This document shows, piece by piece, positions 32,553-43,771 of a stretch of 64,000 nucleotides of DNA. The notes beneath the pieces are model-generated. The model had not been told where the DNA came from and searched no databases. It worked only from the letters and a program-made list of their open reading frames with translations. Position 1 is the first letter of the stretch. Each line of letters opens with the position of its first letter. The stretch comes from Rosa chinensis. Lineage: Eukaryota; Streptophyta; Magnoliopsida; Rosales; Rosaceae. The stretch is taken from NCBI RefSeq assembly GCF_002994745.2, contig NC_037094.1, positions 21,305,001 through 21,369,000 on the forward strand. The letters run 5' to 3'. A program made the position numbers and the translations under genes.

Positions 32553-33883
32553 TTTTTTTTTTTTTATCAAATAAGAACTTCATTAATAATGAAACTGCTT
32601 ACAACGAGTTATAGGCGACACCTCTTACTCAGAAATGGCCTCTAGACTTCACATTGGAAATCTATGATGACTGACTATGACTGACTCTAAACTTGCACTA
32701 CAACTGTATGACAGACAAAAACGTAGGAGCAGTGAATCCTTGACATCTTACCTCTCGTCCAGCCAGTAAAAACTCTAAACTAGACAACTTACTTATGTCG
32801 ACACTAAACTCACCCACCAGAGTCCGCCTGACCAGCGTTTGATCGACCAAGCCAACACTCATTGTGACCTAAACCCGACCAAAAAGGTTGCCAGACAATC
32901 AGACCTGGGACTAAAAAACTCAACACCATCACCACCCTCTTGTCAACACCATCCATCCACCACTGCTCCAAATCGCCATCGCCTTCGATCCGATCTCAGA
33001 CAGAAAGGATCCACTAGAAGGCCAAGGATGATTGTCTATAGCCAGACATTTTTGCCACCGCTGCTGACCCAACTCCAGAACAGGAACGACCTCTTGACTG
33101 GCGAAGAGAAGATTGTCTATACCAACAATTGTAGTGCGACCCGACAGCTAAAACTAAATAACCTACAAAAGACTTATTGATGAAAACCAAATAGAGAAAC
33201 CAAACACTAGTAACAGCCAAGCCCACCACCAAGGCAAACCCGATCCAGACGCACCACCACCATCCCAATGCCGCCCTTGACGGACAATCTCCGTCGCCGC
33301 ACCAGAAAAAAACAACCTGTGGAACAAAACCGGGAGGGTCCAAGCATCGACCCCAGCCCATGACAATTTTTCACATCCAGCCCATCCACCACCATCGCAC
33401 CTCTTAGACCACCGCGTCGTTGCTTGCGGACCCAGACGACTGTAGAACACCAGCAGATCAGATCGCCTACCGCCACAATCCCATCCCTCGAGAGCCAGAG
33501 CAAAACGATCGCTGCGCTGTGACTCCCTCCGCCCCCTGCTGTTATGCGATCCGAAACCACATCACACCCAAACTCCACATGATCTGTGATGAATCCAGCC
33601 GGATCCATCCACAAACCCGGAATCCAGACCGATTGCGCCCTTCAGCCACATGACGGAAAACCACCCTCGGCCACACACCTTTCTTCTGGGCAACCACCGC
33701 TGCCACCTGAAAACAATGAAAAGGAAGGCCACCCAACCCCCATCTCCGATCATCTACACACATATCCCGTCCGGCCGCACTCGACACACGCCGACCTGGC
33801 CAGAGGCCAAGGCAAGCATGGCGGCGCAGCCGGACGAGTGGACTCTCTCTCGTAGGGTTCTCTCTAACTTTTCTTATCCTTTT
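32553..33883 (-). mobile_element. LINE-tailed non-autonomous retroposon, copy 2
   Basis: Flanked by an exact 17-bp duplication, TTTAGTTTTTCAGACTT (32536-32552 and 33884-33900). Minus orientation, with the poly(A) tail at the left (T run at 32553-32565). The 3' half matches copy 1 at 24943-25610 with few changes. The 5' half (about 33190-33883) is GC-rich and unrelated to that of copy 1. Frames on both strands of the 5' half are compositional and have no motif. Confidence 0.85.
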
Positions 33884-33900
33884 TTTAGTTTTTCAGACTT

Positions 33901-34491
33901 AGGCGGTCTATTATCTTTGTTTAGTTTTCTCGTAAGGCAAGAAATAATATTAGCTTGAGCCCAAAGTCATAATTTCATGCTAAGACTATGATTGAAATCG
34001 TAACATAAACCTGAAATAATTTTTTTTTTAGGACAATATAATGATGCCGGTGCTAGGGTTAGAACACTAGAATCCGCCATCAAAACATATTGCTTCAATC
34101 ACAAATTCGCCACTCCACTAGCACCAACATTTCAAGAAGAAAAGAAAGACAATCACACCATTCATTCTCTAATTACCTACGCTCATATGAATCCTACAAA
34201 AAATTAGCCGAATCGAAAAACGTTTAACCATTTGATTGGCACAATGTTCGTTTTAATTTTATTTAACGGATTATATTTGTTTACAAACTTTTGAGTGACC
34301 AAAATACCAAATGATCATAGATTTGGTTGATTTTTTAGACACAATTTTTGCATATGAATCTAAATTAGGATCAAAGGTTGAGATCATTAAATTAGGTCAC
34401 ATATTAGTGTAAAATAATAATAAAAATCCTCAAATACTTAAAGTAATGATGTTTTCTCTTGATCCTCCCTCATAATATATATATATATATA
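33901..34491. other. Intergenic, no gene seen
   Basis: AT-rich. TGCCGGTGCTAGGGTTAGAACACTAG near 34045 may be a remnant of a repeat, but I could not place it. Ends in a TA run at 34476-34490. Confidence 0.5.
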
Positions 34492-34882
34492 GGATTTTTC
34501 TCAGGTGCGGATGTCCGTACCGAAATTTCGGTACAGATTTCTTGTTTTCACCCACTTTTCGATCACATATTTTGATTTTAACCGTTCAGTTTTTAGGTCC
34601 TAATGTATAGATCATCTCTACAAAATTTCAGCTAATTTAGTGATTGTTAAGGCATCCAAAACTGCAATTTACACTAACGAACCGAATCTGTCGAACCGGA
34701 ACCGTTCGTGTACATTGTTGTAATTTGCAGTTTGGATGCCTTAATGATCACCAAATTAGCTGAAATTTTGCAGAGGTGATCTATACATTAGAACCTAAAA
34801 ACTGAACGATTAAGATGTAAAAATGTGATCGGAAAGTAGGGGAAAACCGAAAATCCGTACCGTCCGCACCGTAGCCGGACTG
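34492..34882. mobile_element. Palindromic MITE in a TA microsatellite, copy 3
   Basis: 391-bp foldback whose inner arms (CCGTTCAGTTTTTAGGTCCTA, GTATAGATCATCTCT) match copies 1 and 2, while the outer 60 bp differ (GTCCGTACCGAAATTTCGG). Flanked by (TA)n on both sides like the other two copies. Confidence 0.75.
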
Positions 34883-34902
34883 TATATATATATAATGGTA
34901 AT

Positions 34903-35190
34903 TCCGCATCTGATTCATACACACACAATATGTATCCCAACCAATGTAACAACTAACAAGTAATCGACTTCGATTGGAGCTAGCACTATGGGTCGAAGGA
35001 TAAAACAAAAATTACGACGATATTATTTATTAAATACGTACCAGTCTAATCCCGCATCTGATTCACACACACACACAATATATATCCTACCTAATGTAAC
35101 AAGTAATCAACTTCGATTGGAGCTAGCACTATGAGTCATAGGATAAAACAAGAATTACGACGATATTATTTATTAAATACGTACCAGTCT
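34903..35190 (+). repeat. Two tandem 150-bp repeats upstream of phospholipase copy B
   Basis: The stretch CCGCATCTGATTCA(T/C)ACACACACA through TTAAATACGTACCAGTCTAATCCC occurs twice in direct order (about 34905-35052 and 35053-35193). The window begins inside the corresponding sequence of block A (ATTATTTATTAAATA..), so the upstream region belongs to the duplicated block. Confidence 0.8.
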
Positions 35191-35471
35191 AATCCCTGCT
35201 GCATGTGAATGTAACATCTAATTACTTGCTGATCTTGATAAGATTGATCATTAAATATTTTAAGTTGTAAAATTATAGGGAGCTTTCAGATGTTCAACTA
35301 ATCGTGAAAATGCAAATACACCAATTTCACGTTTTACTTCTCATCACATTATTTAACCAAGAAGGATAAAAACTGATATATATATATCAATCATTCATAT
35401 ATATACATATATAATACCAAACTAAATAAATTAATGTCCAACGTTTTATGCATGTGCAATATATCATCACC

Positions 35472-35479
35472 TATAAATA
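35472..35479 (+). promoter_or_regulatory. TATA box of phospholipase copy B
   Basis: TATAAATA, 113 bp before the ATG, in the context conserved with copy A (CATCACC before it, ACAA after it). Confidence 0.7.
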
Positions 35480-35591
35480 CAAAAGCTTGGATGGGGGCAG
35501 AAGCGCACACATCAAAATTCAAGATTTAGATCATCAATCCTCCTTTCAGATATACAATTAGCCCAAATACTTGAGCTAGCAAGCAAGAAAA

Positions 35592-36969
35592 ATGGCCGGA
35601 GGTATAGCAACAAAGTGGAAGGTTCTAAGCGGCGAAGACGATTGGAAGGATCTACTAGACCCTCCCCACATTGATCTCCGCCACTATATCATTCACTGCG
35701 GTGAAAGGGCGGGAGCCGTAGCCGTGGTGCACGAACCAAAGTCGAAGAACTACCGACTTCCTCGATACTTAAAGGAACATTTGTTCTCAAAGATGGGTTT
35801 GCAGAGTGGTAACCCATACAAGTACGTGGTGAAAGAATACTTGTATGCAACAATCCCTCTGCTATCCATCGGGAAATCAAATTTTCTCGGTTTTGTTGCG
35901 GTTACAACAGATGAAGGAGCCAAAGTGTTGGGGAGGAGGGACGTTTTGATTTCTTGGAGAGGAACCCAGTTGGAACATGAGTATCTTGTGGACGCCGACA
36001 CCGCTTTAGTTTCAGCTTCTGACATTCTGGGATCGAACAACGGACTCGATCCTTTGGTGCACCAAGGTTGGCTGTCCTACTACACTCATAAGGACATTCT
36101 GTCCCCACACAATAAACTACATAGTTGCAGAGATCAGGTATTTCATGATTATATTTTTTATTCTCCGTCTTTAAATTTTGAAAATTAAATTAACTATAAA
36201 AACACACTAATTAAGTTAATGTATCAATACATTATCCGAAGTGTTATATCAACTCCATGATCCAAGGCTCATGCAAGAATTGATCGCAATATGATGAACT
36301 ACGCTAGTTGATGACCAAATTCAAATTCAATTGCTTTCTTGTTCTCAGGTTCTAGCTGCACTTAAATCAGTAATAGAAGAATACAAGGATGAAAAAATCA
36401 GCATTACTGTCACTGGTCACAGCATGGGTGCTGCAATAGCAACTTTAAACGCAACTGATATTGTCTGTAATGGACACAACAAACCCACAGATCAATCGGA
36501 CAAGCTGATTCCTGTGACAGCAATTGTGTTTGCCAGCCCCCGACTAGGCGATGAGGGATTCGAGAAGGTGTTTTCTGGTCTCGAAAACCTTCACGTCTTG
36601 CGTGTCACTAATGACCAAGATATTGTCCCTAAATTACCATTGGACAGTAAATATGTTCATGTTGGAAAAGCATTGATAATAGACAGTCTCAAGTCGACCT
36701 ACTTGAAGGTTATCCCTGAATCAGATAAAGTACGAAGGCTTAGCAGTTTGCACGATCTGGAGGTCTACTTGCATGGTGTTGCAGGGACACAGGGAACAGA
36801 AAGTAATGATTTTAAATTGGAAGTGAATCGTGATCTCGCACTGGTAAACAAATATATTGATCTTCTGAAGGACGAACATAAGGTAGTAGGTAGCTGGTGG
36901 ACTGAGAAGAACAAGTCTATGAGTCAAATGGATGATGGCTCTTGGGTCTTGGATGATGGTGAGTCTTGA
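35592..36969 (+). CDS. Phospholipase A1-II-like lipase, copy B (2 exons, 388 aa)
   Basis: Exons are 35592-36137 and 36349-36969, with the same splice junctions as copy A. The GHSMG elbow, the NDQDIVPKLP acid segment and the HDLEVYLHG histidine segment are all kept, so catalysis is expected. It is about 90% identical to copy A. It lacks one residue in the LPLSIGK region and one in the KLP.LD region, and most differences are amino-acid changes (for example Tyr36 to Cys and a Trp to Tyr in the HEWLVD region). It keeps the second copy's own 5' region with tandem repeats. No lesion is seen, so both copies may be active, with possible divergence of substrate or expression. Confidence 0.93.
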
Positions 36970-37798
36970 ATGAAGCCTAGCTAGCTAGCTACTAATCGGC
37001 TTTGAAGGAACGAGTAACATACAATAGCCTCTGGGTTGAATATGTGTAGTACTAGTGTGGCAATATATATAAGGCCGCATTTAAATAAGAGCTAGCTCAG
37101 AAAGCTCCATGTTTAGAATAAGGGTTTTTCTTCCTTTGTTTTGGTGTTGGACTGTTGGGGTTCCCAAATCCCAACTGTTGTTTATCAGCTTTGTGTGACT
37201 GGGCTACATTATCATGTTGTTTCCATGGCTCCCGCCTCCGGCATAGCTTGTAGTCAAGTCTTTCATTTCAAATTTTCTATAAACTTCTCTTGCTGTATGA
37301 TTTTTTAATAAGATTTTATTATATTGGTCAAAACGGTTTGTCTTGACTCTTGATGAAACAAAAAGATGAAATTTAAATAAAAATGTGTAATTCAAAATTT
37401 CTAAGCATGAATTACCTCATTAAAAATTCTAAACTTGGAACTTATATATAGAAATAAAGGAAATTGACCACATACGAAGTTGGTTGTCAAAAGATTACAA
37501 TACAGTAGTATATTATATTGTTAAAAATTTTGCAACAATGGGTTGTCTAAAAATGTACTACCCATGAGAGGGAGGGAGCTAAACGAGAAAGAAGCTAGCG
37601 TGCGGCATGGCAAAGCTCACGCAGAAAATTTGAATAACATGCCAACTTAATACAAAGATTATTATAACTCAAGTCCAATTAAAAATAAACAAATTGTCCA
37701 ACTTTGAATGTTATTAAACTAAAGAAAGAAACCCAAAAGGTTCCATAATAGCAAAGATCGACTAACCCACGCTTCATTAATTTTGAGAGTATGAACCA
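36970..37798. other. 3' flank of phospholipase copy B and start of the F-box insert
   Basis: 36970-37466 aligns with 1840-2324 in block A. At 37467, after AAAGGAAATTG, the sequence departs from block A. 37467 to 39110 with the F-box gene has no counterpart there, so it was inserted here or deleted in block A. Confidence 0.65.
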
Positions 37799-38974
37799 CT
37801 ATCTACCTGTTTTTGGCGATACTAAAGTCTCCACGTATAATTTGGGCATTATGTAATAATCATGAATAAGACGTCTATATTTTTTTTGACGGTTTTCCTT
37901 GGGATTATACAATACCAATTGGTTCCACTCGCTTCTATTGCTGATCCGATTTATCAAAACTTTATCATCCTCTAAAACCAAAATCGGTTCATAATCAAAA
38001 ATATGACATGGAGATAAACTAGAAGAAGGAATTTGAACAACTCTAGTCCAAGATTCATTCACCTCATATTCGTTCAGCACCCATATTATAAATGCAATAC
38101 CTGTTTGGCACGTATGACGCTTGGAACCATAAAGATATAGGAAGAGACAGTTGCCAATAGTTTTCCCAATACCAAGGCGGCCAGAAACTTCTTTCCTGCA
38201 AATATTGGGTGGTGGCAACTCCTGAAATTTCTCCTCCGCCAGATCAAAAGAGATTATTGGGAATTTTGACCGACAGTCCTCTAGCCAATGTAGAGCTTCG
38301 TTCAATAAGCACCCCTCCCCAAAAAACCTTCCAACGTACTCGGACTGTTCAACAATCTTCCATGAGCCGGTTTTTAATGTAAAGATTGTAATTTCGGTTT
38401 CAAGGCCTACTATGACCTTGTAATCTTCATTGGTGGAATCATAACCAAATCCAAAAAACTGACGATATCTAGTTTTAATTTGTTCCGGTAACTTGTATGT
38501 ATCTCGAGTAGAAGGGTTCCATAAGATAAGATCACCTCCCTCGTCTTCTTCCCGACATATCAAGCCATTGTAGGAACCCAAAACCCATAATCTTGGTGCT
38601 TCTGGTAGGACGGTATATCCCACTCGATCGTCATCCTTTAATATTGCTTCGAAGTCTATGGATCTGGTGGGATTGACTGTCTCAAGAAGATTCAACCTGC
38701 TGGTGTATGTGCTGATGTGCTTCCTAGCAAAATTGGGATCAGAGATCAAAGCAAGCCACGACTTGCATACACAACGAAACCGTACTAAAGATTTGACTGG
38801 AAGCCGCGACAGTATCTCAGCAATTAGGTCATCGTCAAAACGACCATCCCATGAGGGAGAGGGGTTACTCAAAGCTCCTTCAAGCCCCACATATGTCGCT
38901 CGTCTAGTGATGGAATCCCAGCAACGGGAAAGAACGCCATAGCATGATAAAGAGATGAAGATGATGTTCCCCAT
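37799..38974 (-). CDS. F-box protein with F-box-associated domain (391 aa)
   Basis: Single exon. The F-box spans about residues 47-87 (DDDLIAEILSRLPVKSLVRF, CVCKSWLALISDPNFARKH), which in this family binds SKP1 of SCF ubiquitin ligases. An F-box-associated (FBA type 1, kelch-like) region follows, with VLGSYNGLIC, LWNPSTRDTYKLP, FGFGYDSTNEDYKV, SGRLGIGKTIGNC and a C-terminal VLINR segment, and would choose the substrate. The N-terminal 45 residues are unusually long and hydrophobic for the family. The ATG used is the only in-frame one before the F-box. A TATA-like CATAAATATC lies near 39064-39055. The target is unknown. Confidence 0.9.
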   Translation of the reverse strand: MGNIIFISLSCYGVLSRCWDSITRRATYVGLEGALSNPSPSWDGRFDDDLIAEILSRLPVKSLVRFRCVCKSWLALISDPNFARKHISTYTSRLNLLETVNPTRSIDFEAILKDDDRVGYTVLPEAPRLWVLGSYNGLICREEDEGGDLILWNPSTRDTYKLPEQIKTRYRQFFGFGYDSTNEDYKVIVGLETEITIFTLKTGSWKIVEQSEYVGRFFGEGCLLNEALHWLEDCRSKFPIISFDLAEEKFQELPPPNICRKEVSGRLGIGKTIGNCLFLYLYGSKRHTCQTGIAFIIWVLNEYEVNESWTRVVQIPSSSLSPCHIFDYEPILVLEDDKVLINRISNRSEWNQLVLYNPKENRQKKYRRLIHDYYIMPKLYVETLVSPKTGR

Positions 38975-39110
38975 TGTGCTTGTGGAAGATGTTTAGAAAA
39001 ACAAAGAGATCTAGTTCTGGTAAAAAGCACGCAATGGGAGATTAATTATAGTTGATATTTATGAAGTTTTGCCGACCTCGATCCTTTTCCTAGTCCATTT
39101 TAGGTTTTGG

Positions 39111-39364
39111 TTTAGCTCCACAAAACTCAGAGTAAAACTTTGATTCTCTTTCTTGCGTTGGTTTCTCTCGTCCGGCGGCGTCCCAAAGTCGACGACGGCT
39201 CTCTGTCTAGTCAGAGTATGGTGGCTGCAACTGGACAGGGATGTAGGTGCCTTGGGCGTGGAGTTGTACGTGATCTCCTTTGCTTCTAATTGGTGACGGC
39301 AGGGGTTCACGGAGCACGATCCTTCTGCGATCAATCTTTTCTGGTGGCGGTATTGAGTTGTCTT
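39111..39364 (+). mobile_element. LINE-like retroposon, 5' portion (block B copy)
   Basis: Aligns with 2325-2575 of block A from TTTAGCTCCACAAAACTC to GTTGTCTT. Its last 54 bp (39311-39364) are repeated directly at 43772-43825, where the repeat continues. The 4.4 kb between the two copies is therefore an insertion. Confidence 0.7.
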
Positions 39365-39988
39365 ACATAAACAATATTAATGTTTGTATGGGTCATCTAT
39401 GACTTTTATATATATGCTTATTCCTATGGGAAACCCAAGAGGAAAAGCCCACCAAAGCCACCAATGCCCATATCAAGACTTGTCATCCATTTAATTGATT
39501 GCAAGGACATGGCCTTATTAAGGCTATCACCCTTAAACCTTTCTTCTATATGGGACTAAAGTCCCACAAGTTCCAACAATTTCTTGAATCTATTGTTTAA
39601 CTACATGGTGCTAGATTTACCAGTTGCACTTTATTGTGCTTCATCACCATAATTTGAGAATTTTATCTTTACAGTGGATTTATTTTTAAGCCAAATTAGC
39701 ACAGATAAAAGGTCACAATCTGAAGGTCAAATACCCCTGACAGATTTGTAAAACAATGTAAAAAAGGATTCTTTTGGTGATGCTAGTCACCAAAACAAAG
39801 GTTCCAACCTGAATTTAGACCAGTTGCCAAACACAAGGTCCAAATTACTGAAGTCATACTTACTCCAGTCAAAGCCCCAGTAAATCGAGGGAAAAGGACA
39901 AAACACGTCCTCCTTTCACTTGTGCTATAACAGTTGTATGATTTGGCTAATGATGGATGAATTGTACAGAACTAACCTATAGTTATTA
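39365..39988. other. Noncoding sequence of the 4.4-kb insert, left of the Helitron
   Basis: No open frame or repeat signature. It contains a self-complementary stretch TTTTGGTGATGCTAGTCACCAAAA (39773-39796). It is probably part of the same inserted genomic fragment as 43367-43771. Confidence 0.4.
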
Positions 39989-42900
39989 ACTAGCAAGATT
40001 ACCCGCGCGTTGCTGCGGGGTTCACTATTCCCAATGAAATGAAAAGAAAAAAAAAAGTGTTGATTGAGGTGAAGAAGATGTTTGTATATTGTTAATATGA
40101 TTTAGGTCAGAAATATTGCATTTACAAATACAAAAGCAAGGTCCAAAAGCAAAGTAAGAGAAAGATGCTTCAAAAAGGGAATCCTTCTAGCTGGAATGAT
40201 CAACACAGTTCCGGCCGGGGTAGTGGTTGCCCTGCATAATATGAAATGTTAGTAATCCCTTCAATTGCAAAGTAAACACTTTGGAAGACTACATAAATCG
40301 AGCAACATGACAAAAAGTTGGTGGCACTCGAAGTCTTTCACAGACTCGAATGGCCCTTCAATATTCAACTAATATAATAATTAACTATAATAAAGATGAT
40401 TCTGAAGCTTACCATATCAACAACATAGATGACTGGTATACTAATTATTAAGAGCATGCTCCTTAACAAAACCTAAAAGTTATGAACTCTAATTACATCA
40501 TTATAGAAACATCAATGTGACCAGTACATAGTAAGTTGAGAAAGGTTACTGGTTTAGACATGCAAATTACATATAACATTCAACTCAGATTTATCTATTA
40601 AAATTAAATCCCAAGATTGATAACTTTCCTGTCAATTAGTTACATAGTATGATAGAATTCACCTTGCAAGCAGTTCAATAAACAAATTCAGGGTAACAGT
40701 TCATATTACATAATGCCATTTAAGAGAGGATATAAGATGAGAGATAGGAGGTAGGAGGTAGGTAAGGGACAGAGATCGAGGGAGAGAGAGTATCTACCTT
40801 TGTTCATTTGGAACAAAGATGACAGAGGGGAAATTGTGAAAAAAAAAAAGTTATAAAAAAAAGAAGAGAGAGAGCAGTAGTTAATTGTGAAAAATGTGGA
40901 AATTGTGTACAGTCTTGTTTGTAGTAACTTCAAAAACTCAAGATATATTCTAAACCCCATATAATTTTACTCTATATTTATGGCTGATGTAGTAAAGCAT
41001 AACGCCAAAACCCCAATTAAAAGCAGAATAGTGAAAGACTGAAAGCCAAGTAGGAGACAAAGCATTTCCATGATGCTACAAAGATGGCCATAAGCTGTGC
41101 ACGTCTGATTTTGAATAGGGTAACAATTAAGTCGACAAACTAACTGAGAAAGTTATTAATTTCTTTTATCATTTAGTTTTTCCTTTAACAGTCTGCTAGT
41201 ACAATTATTATTATCCAAACGAATAAACTCTTTAGTTTCTATTCTATAGGAAAAACATAAGGAAAAACAGCTGCTTATCCATGAAGAGTAGAACTGATTA
41301 ATGAAATGTCAAAAATGTAATTCCAAAAGCAGAAAGCAGGAAAAAGAAGAAGAAGAGAGGAATGACTGTTCTGATAGATTTTCAATTAAATAACATACAA
41401 AGACAGAATAGCTTATTCACCTGATTTAATCTGAACAGAACCAACATAAAAAAAAAGCACCTGACTGCTACTCTGCCTTAAACCAAAGATGGTGCAACTG
41501 GAGAGAAAACAGTTACACAGTAAACAAAAATAGAAAGCTGAACTTTCAGTTTCAAAACCTAATGTCTATACATCATGAAACAGCTGCACTGAAATTTCCA
41601 CAATAGACAAAAAAGGTGCAACAAAGACAGAACTAACAAAAGACAAATGCTAACAAATGAGAATATCAGATCTCTATAGAATACAAATAAGGAACTGCCC
41701 TTAAACTTAGAAGAAATTAATACGCAAGGCATTAGTACTTTTTAGTTGCAGCAATTTGGCAGTAAATGGTAGATGTAGATCAATGTTCATATCCAACATC
41801 AAGATTCATAACTAAAAACATCTATGTGAAATCATTTAACTAAAAAGCATCATATCTGAAGACCATGTATATGGCCTCTTAAGTTGGTTTGTTGACTGAA
41901 TAATCAATAAGATGAGTACAAAATAAAATCATACTGGTTATTACCAAAATAAAATCACATCCGAACACCATGTATTCGGCCTCCCAGGTAAATTGTTTAT
42001 GTAGACATTCATACACGAATAGCATACACAAAAATAAGGAAGGAAGTACCCCATTCTGTGTGAGTAGAGTCATTATTTGACGTTAGAGAGTTTGAGGCTT
42101 GGATGCTGAGTTTAAGGGTATAACACATTCTAATTGTGTGGCCTGTAAACTAACATGCTGTTTGGAGGGCAATGACCAACTATCACGTTTGAAAATGACC
42201 AAGGCACAAACAATGGACCAAAACTTTGACTTCAATCAAAGTAGTCTACAACTATAGAAAAAGACTAAACCTTTAACAAAAAGCTTGTATCACAAAAAGT
42301 AGCAGAGCATATAAAAATAATTTAGTTCTTATTTGTGATTGCCACACCAAATTGGAATGCTATAACATATACATGTTATAGGTGGCTAGGCCTGTGTTTC
42401 ATTTGCATCAGAACAAATACATAGTGGAGATAGCTATACAAATGCCGACTAATTATTCCAAAAGTAGATGACTCACTAATCATACAATAACATCAATTAA
42501 GGACTGAATTAAAGAGCAAGATTATATGCTATACATAAAATAACACGAAGCTAACAACAGAACGGTTCGACACCACACGTCCTACAGCAACGCCCTTCAG
42601 AATCTAATCCTCATTAATCTTCAATTTAATAACATGCATCAAAGCCGCTTTTTATGTTCATTTTTTTTTTTGGGGGGCGTCAGATCTTCAAAGCCACTTT
42701 CTAACTATTTTGATCATGGAGATGGGAGAGTTGTGAGTGGCACGTTGTGATTCCTTATTTCGAATATACCCCTCCAGATTTTCTAGTTGTTTATTTCTAA
42801 ATAACATTATAACAAACCCAGAAAAAATTTCAAATCCAATCCTTCACCAATCAAATATACAACCCAGAAGAAATTTCAAATCAAATTCTCAAAAAGCCAC

Positions 42901-43366
42901 AAATACCTTCCACTTGTGTTGTTTTAATCAAGAGCTTCCAGTCTGTCTCTTCTCTTTCTCTTCCTTCTTCCCTGTTCTGTTCTCCCTTTCTTTCGTCTCT
43001 CCTCTTTCTCTGTATTGGTCGAACACAAAAATCCGGACGGGGAAAAAAAATACAGTTTTTATCGAGTGCTAAAACCGATCATCTCGAAGAGTCAATACCC
43101 TGAAAATTCAATTGCTAACCTTGGTTCTGCAGCAAAGATGGTCGCTTTGTGCTAGTCTGAGAAGTGATTTTCTGGGTCGGCTCTGTTTTAGAAGCGAGAA
43201 GAAGATCAGATAGATACACAGTAGAAAAAAAAAAAAATCTTGAAGAAGGGCAGAACGGTCTTTTCCAGCCCCACAACTGTTCCTGACTGTTCCTAAGCCC
43301 GTGAACTGTTCCTTACTGTTGCCTTAGGAACAGTAGAACAGTGAAACTCAACTTTCTTATATAGTA
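39989..43366 (-). mobile_element. Putative non-autonomous Helitron
   Basis: On the minus strand the 3' end reads CCCGCAGCAACGCGCGGG, a short hairpin, then TAATCTTG and CTAGT (39993-39989), followed by host T, the pattern of Helitron 3' termini. The likely 5' end is at the TACTATATAAGAAAGTTGAG region (43366 downward). It resembles Helitron 5' ends, but the first bases are TA where TC is expected. There is no Rep/helicase frame. The interior is AT-rich, with many short noncoding frames and TT/AA runs. The 5' border is uncertain. Confidence 0.55.
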
Positions 43367-43439
43367 AATGGCAAAAGAAGCATGAGAAGACTTTCTCTTA
43401 TCAGTTGATATCCAAGATATTTCGACCATTGATTTGCCA

Positions 43440-43682
43440 GATCAATCTTGGATATCTTCAGTACCATGTGGAGGCTGTAAAAACATTAGTGGATGACCTC
43501 GACAGCAAAGGCGATTGGTTTTTCTCAATCTTCTTAGAGGCTGCACTGCAAAGCCAACAATAAACTAGAGACATACACCTGACCATTTCCTCAGCTAACT
43601 TGCTAGGGCACTGGTGGAGATGATCTTTCAGAGTTCGCATCATGGAAGTTTTCTCCAGGACTGGAACCCTTTCACGAACCTG
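43440..43682 (-). pseudogene. Isolated exon of a MIP1/DUF547-type gene
   Basis: After a 3' splice-like TTCTTATTCAG, the minus strand reads VRERVPVLEKTSMMRTLKDH, then HQCPSKLAEEMVRCMSLVYCWL, a block typical of plant ternary-complex-factor MIP1 leucine-zipper/DUF547 proteins upstream of the DUF547 domain. The frame ends soon after STWY and no neighbouring exon is recognisable, so this is a fragment. It lies in the 4.4-kb insert bracketed by the 54-bp repeat. Confidence 0.65.
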
Positions 43683-43771
43683 AATAAGAAAATGATTAAA
43701 TGGCATTAACAAACATATAGCAGATATGGCCAAACAGTTATATGAAGCACATGCTAACTTCCTGTCATATA

